DNA of 64,000 nucleotides, taken from contig NC_061862.1 in NCBI RefSeq assembly GCF_907164915.1, positions 62,087,910 through 62,151,909 of the forward strand. Reading direction: 5' to 3'. The stretch's first letter is position 1, and each line of letters opens with the position of its first letter. The position numbers and the translations under genes are program-made. A model generated the notes under the pieces. That model did no database searches and had not been told where the DNA came from. It saw nothing but the letters and a program-made list of their open reading frames with translations. The stretch is from Impatiens glandulifera. Lineage: Eukaryota; Streptophyta; Magnoliopsida; Ericales; Balsaminaceae. Shown in pieces: positions 13,270 through 25,059 of the stretch.

Positions 13270-14035
13270 TAAATAAGGCTCGAACTTTAAGTTGACATTT
13301 GAAACTCTAACATGTTTGTAATTTGAAGTTTTCTCAAATAAATGTTTAATAGTCTGTATTAATTAACATGATTTTATTTAATTGTCACTTAACATATTAT
13401 TTGAACCGTTAAAATAATTTTTTTTATATGATCAACTCTTCCACATTCTCCATCTAGCTTCATTTAATCCTCCTCATACCCATTTTCTTCTGCTTCTTCT
13501 TTTTCAAAACACCACCCTTCTTTGGACTCCACTTTTGTCTAAGTCCTAACCACTAATTATATCATATTCAAATTTCAAAACCAAAATGAAATATTTCCTT
13601 TTTCAAGCTTGATAGAATTAAATGTCCAAAATAACAAGAGAAAACTTTTAAGAAGTAAGAAAAATCAATTAACTAGAAGATTTTATTTCTTCTAGTAATG
13701 GTTAAAGACAAAATAAATACACATGTGAATGAATAGACTTGTAAGCAACTCAATACTTTAAAGAGAATAGAATCAAATACAAATTACATATAAAAAATTG
13801 GAAAAAGAGTGGTGCTTTGAAGAAAATGGGGTTTGATGAAGTAGAAGATGAATGTCAAAATGCTCGGTAGAGAATGTGAAGGAGGAGAGTGTTTGATTTT
13901 AAAAAAGTGTTATTTCGAGGGTTTAAATAATATACCAAGTGACAACAGAATGAATATTCGTTTGAAGAAAAACATAAGATGATTAAATGTTTAATAGTTT
14001 GAACTCTAAATGACTCAACTCAGAGTTCAATTATA
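13270..14035. repeat. Long imperfect inverted repeat (fold-back element?)
   Basis: The left arm (about 13270-13545) and the reverse complement of the right arm (about 13790-14035) can be aligned by eye through several shared strings in the same order: ttgtcactt, atattattt-aac, cacattctc, cccattttcttc and aacaccac-type strings. The outer parts share gaact-t-agttga. Similarity is imperfect, roughly 60-70 percent by eye, and the middle is about 250 bases. The shape suits an old fold-back or terminal-inverted-repeat transposon. No open frame lies inside and no target duplication was found. Confidence 0.5.
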
Positions 14036-16025
14036 TATAGAAATTGGACCATATTTTTTATATATATTCTAACACTAAACTATATGAGTTTAATTTTGTA
14101 TTATTCATTGTGACGGTTTTCATACTCTTAGGCTTGTGGGAAATATGAGATTAATATATACAATAGAGTTTACAATATATTTAATTATCTTAGGTTAAGA
14201 TTAGGTACTTAGGTCACCCTTATTGTCTTATTACATTTATATGTTCTAAAAAATTAAAAGTTGGATCATGTACTTTTATATATATTTATATAATATATAG
14301 AAGTATAGTATACTAAGTATATTATAATTAGTGTGACATAGTCATAAATAACGTTAATTAACAAATTCTAAGAAGATATATGATAATATAAGCTATTGAC
14401 TAATTTTGTCATTGACCCTCGTAATGGGCCTTACCTAAAAGATATAATCAATCTTGTACCATGCCATATACCTTATCTAAACAATATTTTATATGTTTTT
14501 TAAAGGATGAAATTATTTTATTAATCTAATAATTAATCGATTAAATCACAACTAAATATTAAAACCTATAAAAAATAATTCTGTTCAATTTAGACATTAT
14601 TTGTCATAAGGAAGACCAATTAAAAATATTTATCAAAAAAAATCACCAACAAAAATAACAACTCAAAACAAGCTTGACACATAAAAGACTCAAAATACTG
14701 GTGAATCGAGTTATTTTTATGTATTTCACTTGCTAATCAAAGAATTTTAGACATTTAAATTATTTTTTTTGTTATGTGCTATATCATCGCTGCTTCACTA
14801 ATATCTACATCGTTTTCAATTATTCAGAAAAATATCCATAGAATATTGGTGTATATATATATATACATGTATTTCTACACTATTAAAAAAAATATTTAGA
14901 AAAGATAATGGACTATTAATATTCAATCATTAACATTTTTAACCATTAAAATTATAAAAGTTGGTTAAAAGGAATCAATCACGTATTCATGTCATATATA
15001 TATATATATATATAATATAATTTAACATCCTATAAAAAAATATACTTGAAAATTTATCATCAAAACTTATAGTTATCATTTAAACTTCATTCATTCATGC
15101 TATAAAGGCTATTTCATAAACAAATGATAATGTAATTTCTTTTTCTACAATTGTGGAATTTGATGTGTTTTAACCCAATTTTCTTTAAAAAAATGAAGTT
15201 GTTATATTATTCCAACCCTCTATCTATAACTTTAATGTTTGCTCATTAAAATAGTAGATGATGGACCCCATCCCTCATCATCTATGGAAGTTGTATTTGA
15301 CCATTTCCTTTTTCTTTTTTTGGTTATTGTCCATATTTAAATTAGAATAATTAGTATTTTAAAAAAATAGTAAAGAATACTATCAATTTTCGTCTATAAT
15401 TTAAACCGAACATATAATTTGTTAAAATAAAGAAAAAAATATAATAAATATGAAGTAAAATAATAAAATATACACTATTGTAATGAGAAAATATGATGCA
15501 TAGTCAATTACAATATTTAGACTACTTATTTAATAACTGTGCAGCATGAAGAACTTATTAAAACTATTATGCTTTTGGTTATAAAAATGATGTTATATAT
15601 CATATTTGTAAAATGACTATTTTAGTTTGCATATTTTTAAAATGTTTATTTATATATGTTTGAAAAAACTGTCATTTATAAATCAAGTTTATTTACATAG
15701 TGTTATTGAATTTGTGTGAACTTTGTACTTAATCATTTATTTTATAATTTTAAAAATTCGTGGGATTGAATTTATTAAAAAATTGATAAATTTGATATTT
15801 ATTTTTTACATATATTACGGTATAAATCAAATAAAATTAATATTAATCAAATATTTTTTGTGAATTAATATTAATCAAATAAAATTAATTATAAAATACT
15901 ACATAGTAACATTTTCAAACAATAAAGTTACCCGCACCAAGAAATCAAAATTATGTTAAACGAATAAAAAATGTATAATAATGTCAAAGAAATATTAGAC
16001 GGAGCAAAAAATAAATTAAACGGAC
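14036..16025. other. AT-rich intergenic DNA
   Basis: Only AT-rich sequence, short AT microsatellites (for example about 14996-15015) and a small direct repeat of attaatattaatcaaata near 15838-15895 are seen. No gene is recognised. Confidence 0.5.
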
Positions 16026-16029
16026 AAAA

Positions 16030-16750
16030 TTTTTTAAATGTTTCACAAGTATGTTAAACGGGTCAAAATGTGTTAAACATGTCAAAAACGTATAAAACGT
16101 GTCAAAGTGTGTCAAAAGTGTCAAGATGTGTTAAATGTGTCGTTAAACATGTCAAAACATATTAAATGTACCAAAAACGTGTTAAAACTTGTCAAATGTG
16201 TTAAACGTGCCAAAAACGTATTAAATGTGCCAAAACGTGTTAAGATGTCAAAACGTGTTAAACGTGCCTAAAACGTGAAAACGTGTTAAATGTGTCAAAA
16301 CGTGTTTAATGTGCTAAAAATATGTTAAACGTGCCAAAAATATGTTAAACTTGTCAAAACGTGTTGAACGTGCCAAAAACGTGTTAAACATAAAAAAATA
16401 TGTAAAACTTGTGAAAAATGTGTTGAATATGCCAAAAACGTGTTAAACGTGCCAAAAACGTGAAAAAACATGTTAAACGTGTGAAAATGTGTTAAACATT
16501 TGAAAAATATGTTAAACGTGTTAAACATGTTAAACATGTCAAAAACGTGTTAAACGTGCCAAAAACGTGTTAAACATGTTAAAACGTGTGAAAAACATGT
16601 TAAACATATTAAAAATGTCAAAAACGTGTTAAATGTGTAAAAAATGTGAAAAACATGTTAAACGTGTGAAAATGTGTTAAACATGTCAAAAACGTGTTAA
16701 ACGTGTAAAAACGTATTAAACATGTCAAAACGTGTTAAACGTGAAAACAT
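16030..16750. repeat. Degenerate minisatellite, about 20-bp period
   Basis: About 35 imperfect copies of a motif close to cgtgttaaacgtgccaaaaa follow each other, with variants tgtgttaaacatgtcaaaac. The motif is absent elsewhere in the window. It translates on the minus strand into a repetitive Phe/Asn/His-rich frame (16325-16537), which is an artefact of the repeat. Confidence 0.85.
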
Positions 16751-16994
16751 ATTTAAGAAATTAAATTTTGAACCGATATTTTATTTTTAAATTTAGGAAG
16801 TTAGAATGTCGAACCAATATTTTTATTTTTAATATATTAAATTATTGAATTGATATATTTTCAATGAAAATCGAAACTTAAAAATTTCTTTTAACCTTAA
16901 GATATCTTAATTAGTTTTGTCAAACTAGCATTTTAATAAAATAAATAATATATATTAAAATTATTTTTATTATATTTTATTTTACAAATATACA

Positions 16995-17096
16995 AATTGA
17001 GATTGAATTAAAATTTTATAATTTTTCCAAACATAGAAATTGAGATAGAATTATAATTCTATTTTTTGGGTATTATTTTTCATTATATATAAAAAT

Positions 17097-17136
<40 letters not shown>

Positions 17137-18560
17137 TTATTAATATTATATAACTTAATCTAAAAAAATTAAAAAATTGAAATTATAATAAAACTCGTAT
17201 AATATTTTGTATTTAATTATATATATATATATATATATATTAAATTTAAATATTTTGAAAACATTGATATAAAATAATAATAATAAAATGTTAAATTTGA
17301 CAAATCTAAGGAAAAATATTTGAGAAAAATTCTCAATCTAACCTCTTGTAACAGAAAATTCCCAAAACCAAGACAATTAAAATCTAAGAAAAATTCCTAA
17401 AATTAAAAGTAAATCTTAACGGAAAGCAAGAAAATTAAAACCTAAATCTTAAGTAAATCTATAAAATCTATCTATAAGATGAGCTCTCTTCACCGGTATA
17501 TAACCCGTCTTGAATCCTAAGTAAATCTATCTATAATTCTATTTTTTTGGGTATTATTTTTCATTATATATAAAAATAAAATTATATATATATATATATT
17601 AAATTATTAATATTATATAATTTAATCTAAAAAAAATTAAAAAATTGAAATTATAATAAAATTCATATATTATTTTGTATTTAATTATATATATATTAAA
17701 TTTAAATATTTTGAAAACATTGATATAAAATAATAATAATAAAATGTTAAATTTTAAATTTGACAAATCTATGAAAAAATATTTGAGAAAGATTCTCAAT
17801 CTAACTAATCTCTTGTAACAGAAAATTCCCAAAACTTAAAATCTAAAAAAAATTCCTAAAATTAAAAGTAAGTCTTAACGGAAAGCAAGAAAATTAAAAC
17901 CTAAATCTTAAGTAAATCTATGAAATCTATCTATAAGATCATCTCTCTTCACTAAGATCATCTCTCTTCACTATATAGCCGTCTTCCCGTCTTCAATCTT
18001 CAATCGTAAGTAAATCTATAAAATCTATCTATAAGATGATCTCTCCTCACAATATTCAAATTGAGATTGAATTAAAATTTTATAATTTTTCTAAACATAA
18101 AAATTGAGATAAAATTATAATTCTATTTTTTGGGTATTATTTTTCATTATATATAAAAATAAAATTATATATATATATATTAAATTATTAATATTATATA
18201 ACTTAATATAAAAAAAATTAAAAAATTGAAATTATAATAAAACTCATATAATATTTTGTATTTAATTATATATATATATATATTAAATTTAAATATTTTG
18301 AAAACATTGATATAAAATAATAATAATAAAATGTTAAATTTTAAATTTGACAAATCTAAAAAAAAAATATTTATGAAAGATTCTCAATCAACCTCCCCTA
18401 ACAAAAAAATTCCCAAAACCAAGACAATTAAAATCTAAGAAAAATTCTTAATTAAAAGTAAATCTTAACTGAAAGTGAAAATTAAAACCTAAATCTTAAG
18501 TAAATCTATAAAATCTATCTATAAGATGATCACTCTTCACCTTCACCGGTATATAGCCAT
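16995..18560. repeat. Threefold tandem duplication of about 530 bp
   Basis: Three copies in the same order occupy about 16995-17525, 17526-18053 and 18054-18560. Each has ttttttgggtattatttttc, an AT microsatellite, attttgaaaacattgatata, aaattcccaaaac, aaatcttaa-ggaaag and a 3' end with ctatctataagat followed by a cttcac-rich segment and tatata-gcc/ccgtcttc. The last copy runs directly into the DUF760-like exon region, so the duplicated piece looks like the 5' flank (promoter and leader) of that gene. The AT tracts differ in length between copies. Confidence 0.8.
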
Positions 18561-19399
18561 ATTCCCGTCTTCAATCTATCTATAAGATATCTCTCTTCAC
18601 CGTCTTCATTGGAATCGCTTGGCAAACAAATGCCCGACCGACTATCTTGTGCCTGGCAACCAAATGCCGACTTCTTCACCGACGATCCAAGTTGCGCAAC
18701 CACCGTGAAAATCGCCGAGGATCTAGTCGTCTTCTCCATCGTCATTGCGTTGGGTTGAAGAAGCAGGTCATTCGTTGGGGTTTGGTGGACTTTTTTCGCT
18801 TTTCTTCCGCAGGCGCGCTGTCTTTAGGGATGATGGCTTAGAAAATTGCTTATCAAATTCCTGTTTCACTCTGGATTTAGATCGGGTAATAAATAATTCT
18901 TCCACTTCACCCGTAGATTTTAACTATATGTGCTAGAACTTGACATTTTATATACAATTTGAGATTGTTATAGGTATACGCTATGGAACGCGGAATACAG
19001 AATCTCATTGATGAGGAATTTTGATATACAGTCAGACAGTTGGAGTAGATCAGATTTTGCAGAGGAGAATCATGTTCTGGAAGTGAAGAGTAGTGATGAG
19101 ACAGACGGTGATCGGTGTGCAGATTATTTGGAGAAGATGGATATCAAAAGCGCTGGGGCTTTGTCTCCTGAAGCTCTGAACTATATTCAGAACCTAGAAT
19201 CCGAACTATCTTTGTCTAAGAAGGTTAGTGATAGTATCTTTGCTGCTATATATGCTTATATGATGTTTCTAATGCACCTGGTAAGATTACTATGAAGATA
19301 GATACAGATATTGAAGGATTTTTCTTAACAATTGTACACACAATTATATACACTTCTAACTTGTCAATCTGAGTAATGAGATTTCTTTTATGCAATCAG

Positions 19400-19512
19400 T
19401 GGGTTATTATTGGTGGAGCTTTGTCTATCTCCTTGGCATTATACAAAAATGACACTTTTCAGTGGGTTATTATTGGTGGAGCTTCATTCTTTCGAATAGT
19501 TCCAGTGACATA
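19400..19512 (+). other. Short open segment with an internal duplication
   Basis: Inside the DUF760-like intron, tgggttattattggtggagc occurs twice (from about 19400 and about 19462). The frame reads QWVIIGGALSIS, then about ten residues, then QWVIIGGASFF and a stop. It looks like a membrane-protein exon fragment with a 63-base tandem duplication. I cannot name the source gene. Confidence 0.35.
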
Positions 19513-19971
19513 AATTGTCAGAAACTGAAAAGTAAATGTTCACTTTTAAATAAATCTTTTGAGGTGTTGTCATTCTTGAGTTTGAGCATCATCCTTTATT
19601 TTTCTCTTGTTTGATACCTTGGTTTTCTGAATGTTGTATTGGGAGGTTGATTCTTTTACCCAAGTGTATATTGTTGGTTAGACACAAATTGTTAGCAATT
19701 AGGAAAACATTGAGCTCTCTTGGTAAGTAGGATTTATCCTCAATTTTTTGTTGTATCTTGGTCTGTTCTGAAATTTCCATTTTTTTTGGTTGGTATAAAA
19801 AGTGTTGTTGGAAAACAAACTGTGCCTGGATTACAATCCCAAAATTTGTTTGGTAGTTGGATTTTTAGTTGAATCACAAGCTGGATGTTTAGGCTTATTG
19901 TCTACGAAATCTGAGTTTGATCAAATCCAGCTCAATTTTGGATACCAATTTCGTTGTTACCTAACTTGGAG

Positions 19972-20178
19972 CTTGTTTGATCTTAGTTTATTTGGATTTA
20001 TCCCATCATCAATGACTTCTTCCATCAAATCATTAACTAAACTACTAAAAAAACTATTACTAGTATTTTTATAACATTTTAAATGCTAAGGATATTTTGA
20101 TCATTTTATTCAAACAAACCACTTTTTTTTTACCTCAAACAAGAACAGAATGCCATGATCAAACAACTCTAGCTCTGA
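19972..20178. mobile_element. Possible small MITE in an intron
   Basis: The segment starts gagcttgtttgatc, and its other end (gatcaaacaactctagctc) is close to the reverse complement, giving candidate terminal inverted repeats. The interior is AT-rich and non-coding. The same head sequence occurs near 12150. No clean target duplication was found. Confidence 0.35.
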
Positions 20179-20849
20179 TTCTGTTCCTCAACTTGCAAAC
20201 CCAGTTTATTGAATCAAATAAATCGTAAGCTATTTTTTTTTGTCTCTGAAGATATGTCAACATTTATATATAACTTCTGTTTGATCTCCATTTAGCTTTA
20301 AACAATGAATTGATATAAAAAATTGGTTGAGTTTGTGACATTTCCAAAATAGGAAACTGAAGACAGAAACAAAGAAGACAAATCAAAACTAGTTAAATCA
20401 ATTTGAAGTGTTGTGGATGATAATTTTATTGGATTGTGCTGGTGACAAGATCTTCATGTTGATTTCATATTTTGCAGGAACTGGATGAGAAGAAGCAAGA
20501 AATGCACAAATAGAAAGTTGTATGAGAGAAAATAACAATGACCTATTGGAGTATTTGAGGTCCTTGGAATCTGATATGGTAACTGATTAACTCCCCATAA
20601 AAGTTTCGATTTATTAACTGTTTCCATTAGTTGTATACATGTGTTTCAAACAGGTAACTGAACTATCACAGCCATCTTCATCAGAAGTTGAGGATATTAT
20701 TCGAAACTTGTTCAAAATATTTTACGCCAATTCTATAAAGAAGCTTCATTAAGGAATGCGGCCGAGACTGAAGAGCTACAACAACAGTATAACCGCTTCT
20801 TCACGTGATTACCTAGCAAGCTTCTATTCTGGTCAGCCCATTTTTTCTG

Positions 20850-21324
20850 GGAAATTTGAGCAGATGACCCCACTGACAGGGTGAAATTATCCTTTGTCCG
20901 GGTGGATAATTTAAATAGCGCTGGTGACCCTCTTCTATCGCCTTCTTGTGTCCTTCATTATGACCGGGTAATAAATAATTCTTCCACTTCACCCGTAGAT
21001 TTTAACTATATGTGCTAGAACTTGACATTTTATACAATTTGAGATTGTTATAGGTATACGCTATGGAACGCGGAGTACAGAATCTCATTGATGAGGAATT
21101 TTGATATACAGTCAGACGGTTGGAGTAGATCAGATTTTGCAGAGGAGAATCATGTTCTGGAAGTGAAGAGTGATGAAACAGAAGATGATCGGTGTGCAGA
21201 TTATGCGGAGAAGATGGATATCAAAAGCATTGGGGCTTTGTCTCATGAAGCTCTGAACTATATTCAGAACCTAGAATCCGAACTATCTTTGTCTAAGAAG
21301 GTTAGTGATAGTATCTTTGGTCAT
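20850..21324 (+). pseudogene. Partial tandem copy of the DUF760-family gene
   Basis: The intron from gggtaataaataattcttcc and the exon reading LWNAEYRISLMRNFDIQSD through LNYIQNLESELSLSKK are repeated almost unchanged from copy 1 (about 18886-19223 versus 20967-21303). The exon differs by a 3-base deletion and several substitutions. The upstream exon piece (about 20850-20966) is different from copy 1 and stays open into the exon, reading SFIMTGYTLWNAEYR. After 21324 the homology stops. No downstream exons are present, so this is a fragment. Confidence 0.65.
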
Positions 21325-21718
21325 GAGTACTAATATGATCCCTATTTAAAAATTGTATAGACAATCTTGCCTTTTAAATAGTTCAAATGCAAATTCACTA
21401 CAATCAAAGAAGTTTAGAGGCAAATATGCTCTTAAGTACATTTTGTTATGCAGTTCTGATCTTATTGTTTAAAGATTGAATGCTTTAGATAGAACATAAG
21501 ATGATGTAATTCCGATTCTCACTTTTGATTAGAGTCAATATTGCACTACTTTCCTAGTATACTACTATTTGAATCATTTTATTAGTATTAAATAGGTCAA
21601 TTCATGTATCTGAATTGCCATATCTAGTTATGTCTCTCATTAAGTAAAATTTTTCGTCACTTCTATTTCTTATCTTAACGAATTATCTTCCATCTTCTAA
21701 ACATATAACGGTGCATTT
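21325..21718. other. Intergenic DNA before the assembly gap
   Basis: Nothing recognisable is seen; it does not match the tandem array that begins after the gap. Confidence 0.5.
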
Positions 21719-21818
21719 NNNNNNNNNNNNNNNNNNNNNNNNNNNNNNNNNNNNNNNNNNNNNNNNNNNNNNNNNNNNNNNNNNNNNNNNNNNNNNNNNN
21801 NNNNNNNNNNNNNNNNNN
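21719..21818. other. Assembly gap of 100 N
   Basis: A run of exactly 100 N suggests a gap of unknown size. Tandem-array sequence begins at once on its right side, in the intron before the first PEX5-like exon, but not on its left. The array may therefore be longer than assembled here. Confidence 0.98.
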
Positions 21819-21949
21819 ATTTTTTTTTGTAAATTTCGGATTTTGTTGAATTTGATAAATTGTTTTGATATATTTCTCACAATATTGTTTCACACTTTTG
21901 AATATTAGTGTGATGAAAAATAACCTGTTTATTACTTGTTGTATTTCAG

Positions 21950-23094
21950 GACTACCCTCATTCAAAGGGTTTAATAGATTTTCTACATCAATTTTTTAAT
22001 AGCAGTCAAAAGATGTTCATTTTCATCCATTGCATCTTCTAGTTTTAAGCTTGTCACAAGATGACAAACAACACAATATACGTGACCGTAACAACATGCA
22101 TCATGGGATAGACACTTCTTTGACGATAAAAAAGAATCATTAATACACAGGTTGCGCTACATATTATCTATGCAATCTAAATTTTGAAACTGTTATACAT
22201 TTCCTTTTAGTTTCTACTTTTAGCATACAAGGATAATGTGTCACGGTCCTTCCAAACTATAGTTCTGTCTTGATTTTATATTTTACAATTTCTATGCATT
22301 TTCATTATTTACAAATTCATATGCAGTATGTATGTTACTTGTCAGGTAAAGTTGATGGAGATTTTAGAGATAGAGACCCTCACCTTGAGAGATTCCATGA
22401 ATTTAAGGGATATTAGAATAACTCTTAAATTATTCAGAGAGTTGGTCCTAAGATAGTTAATGGTTGGGCTGACAAATTTGTTCATCACAAAATAGATCAT
22501 GATCCAAAGTCTTTGGCTGTCGTTGGAGAGGCAAAATGGTGCTAGTGGTTGGACTTCTGAATTTGAGCGGGTGAAATAATATACTTAATTGAATGAAGTA
22601 AGCTTAATTTTATTCTATGATGCTCTCTACATATTTACAAAGTTTTAATGATTTTAATTTTATCATCATTTTAGACCTGTTTCAAAAACACGAGAAAATC
22701 TAAATGCCGAAAACGTATAAAATATCTTTTGGAATGAACTTAAATGATCACTCTATCATGGCATGACATGATTTTTTTTATACTCCACTTGAATGGTGTA
22801 ACTTGATGTATTTATTTAGTTCTTTCTTTTAATATACAACTATTGACACATTTATGTTTTGTATGTTAATATGATTAATCTCAGATCATGAAGGTGAATC
22901 AAATGAGAGACGTAAATATATCGGATATTGCTGTCATGTAGTAGAGCCGCTTATTGGTCCATACATGTATAATAATTCTATTTATCTTTTTAATGTGTTT
23001 ATTATATATAATTGTTTGAATAACACTATACAATTAATTGCAGGATATTATTAAAATCTTCATTCATTATATATCAACGTTTACCCGAATTCAG
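21950..23094 (+). pseudogene. PEX5-like exon block, array copy 1
   Basis: This block resembles the N-terminal half of plant PEX5, the cytosolic receptor that carries PTS1 proteins into peroxisomes. The first exon (from 21950) corresponds to the family's FLHSFV-to-LGLSQSDK region. The next (about 22340-22580) reads VDGDFR-RDPHLERFHEF, parallel to the DDGIQARGHVPGRFREL region, followed by a WADKFV piece, parallel to the W-x-x-x-F motifs that bind PEX14. A third exon (about 22885-22965) reads NQMRDVNISDI, parallel to SQMRSMDMQNI. A last short exon ends at 23094. Stops (TAG at 22414, others) and frameshifts prevent translation. The gap removed the earlier exon seen in other copies. No TPR domain (the PTS1-binding part) is present in any unit. 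Confidence 0.72.
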
Positions 23095-25050
23095 GTAAGT
23101 TTTCTTTTTCTCCTATTTAAATTTATACTATCATATTTTTATTTTTAGATCGCATACTTTGTTTTTATACCTTATATGTTTATTTTTAAATACATGATAT
23201 AATCTTTTTTTTTTTTATGCATTATCGATTTTAAAACTTATAAGAATTTAAATTTAAAGAATCCATGCTTAGTTGAAAAATAAATAAACTTATATACCAT
23301 CCTTAATTTTAATTTAACTTTATAAATGTTAAAAATATTAATAGAATTTGTATTAGATTTATTAAATCTTATTTTACATTTTTTTCTATTTAATCCTATA
23401 TAATTTAAATTTTAAATTTAAATTAAAACTATTACTTTATTTAATTCTATTTTTAACATATAATTATTATTTTTAATATAAAATTGTTTTCTCATTAAAT
23501 TTAAATTTTGCATTAAACTTTTAAATTTAAATTTGAATTTAACTTATATAAAATACATATTTTCTATTTAATTTAATACTATATCAATTTTTCATTTAAC
23601 TTTTTTTTATACAAGCATGTAACATATTTTACATTAAATTTTATTTCGTTTTTATATTATGTATTTCTAGAATAGATATTTAAAATAATCTTATTATTTT
23701 TCTAAATAATTTTTAATTTTTAATTAAACATACTTTTACTATTAATTTATAAATAAATTTTTATATTTTGCATTAAACATATTTTTCATTAAACTTTAAA
23801 AATGGTATTTTTTTCAATTTAATCTAATGTAATTTAAATTTTCATTAAATTTAAATTATCATTAAACCTAGTTTAAACATATTTTGCCTTACATTTTATT
23901 TAGATTTACTTATATATTTATTATATTAAATATTATTTATTTTTTAAATATCTATAAGTTTATAAATAATTTAAAATTTTGACTTAAATTTAAATTTATT
24001 ATTAAATCATAAATAAATTTTATATTTTACATTAAATGTATTTAATTAAATTTAAATTTCATTAAACTTATTAAAATTTAATTTTTCATTTAATATTATA
24101 TAATTCTTATAAAGTTTATCAATAATTTTAAATTTTCATTTAAACTTATATTATAATTTTTATTCATAAACAAATTTTTATATTTTATAAAATTTAAATT
24201 TGGATTAAAGTTATTAAAATTATATATTTTTTTCTATTTTCATTATATTTAAATATTGCATTAAAATGATTTTCATTAAATTTAAATTTGTATTAATTTT
24301 TTAAAGCATATTCTATATTATATTTTATTTAATTTTTTACTTATTTATTTTTATATTAAGAACATAATATATTTTTTAAAATATTTTTATAATATTTATA
24401 AATAATTTTAAATAAACTCATATTTATTATTAATTCATAAACACATTTTATATTTTGCATTAAATTTACTTTCATTAAATTTATATTGGATAAAACTTAT
24501 TAAAAAAAATATTTTTTATTAAATATTATTTAGATTTTTACTTATATATAGAATATTATTTATTTTTTAAATATTCTTAATATTTTTAAATAATTTTGAA
24601 TGTTTTACTTATATATTTTACTTATATATAAATAATATTTAATTTAAATTTTTCAATAATTATTTTTTTATTAAATTTAAATTTGTATTAAATCTATTAA
24701 AACAATTTAACCCATATTTTACATTAAAATTTATTTAATTTTTTTTACTTATATATTTCTTATATTGTGAATATTCTTATATTTTAAATATTCTTATTAT
24801 ATTTATAAATAAGTTTAAATTAAACTTATATTTATATTAATTCATAAACAAACTTATATATTTTTATTAAATTTAAATTTTACTATTAAATAAAAAACCA
24901 ATATTTGAGAAAAGAAATCAAAATTGGAAATCTCCAAAAAGACCATTTTGTAAGTAGAGGTAGGAGAGATTTTTTGCATTAAAATAATCGTGAAGGTTTT
25001 TTAGAATTGACATACCACATACCGGGTGAAGTGATTTAAATAAATTCAAT
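23095..25050. other. AT-rich spacer of array unit 1
   Basis: About 1.9 kb made almost only of A and T, full of variants of attaaatttaaattt and ttatatatttctta. No coding content is seen. The same spacer, with indels, recurs in every unit (26980-29260, 31231-33430, 35402-37140, 50869-53180, 54881-55633 and 58696-59139). A variant near 24596 (tgaatgttttacttatat) is shared with unit 3 only. Confidence 0.8.
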
Positions 25051-25059
25051 AAGCAATGA

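Larger units (their letters stand above)
18600..20850 (+). pseudogene. DUF760-family (chloroplast-type) gene, degenerate
   Basis: Exon-like pieces match the plant DUF760 family, whose proteins carry YxxxNAxYRxxL, a YIxxLExEIxxL helix and a LLEYLxSL repeat. The family's function is not established. Seen here are an exon from about 18975 to 19223 reading LWNAEYRISLMRNFD and later ALNYIQNLESELSLSKK before gttagtg; a piece at about 20478-20578 reading ELDEKKQEMHK, a stop, then NNDLLEYLRSLESDM; and a piece from about 20653 reading VTELSQPSSSEVEDII followed by frameshifts and a residue of the DYLA-LLFW region near 20800-20830. Two in-frame stops at 20509-20520 and the frameshifts make it a pseudogene. 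A first-exon candidate (18611-18889) is Pro- and Arg-rich and only loosely supported. A MITE-like segment lies in the long intron. The family call rests on motif order recalled, not on a search. Confidence 0.65.

Noticed and set aside
16325..16537. Minus-strand open frame rich in Phe, Asn, His and Thr
   Set aside because: It is the translation of the 20-base minisatellite; its periodicity follows the DNA repeat.
17599..17832. Minus-strand Phe/Ile/Tyr-rich frame
   Set aside because: It is produced by the AT-rich 530-bp tandem repeat; no similar frame stays open in the other two copies.
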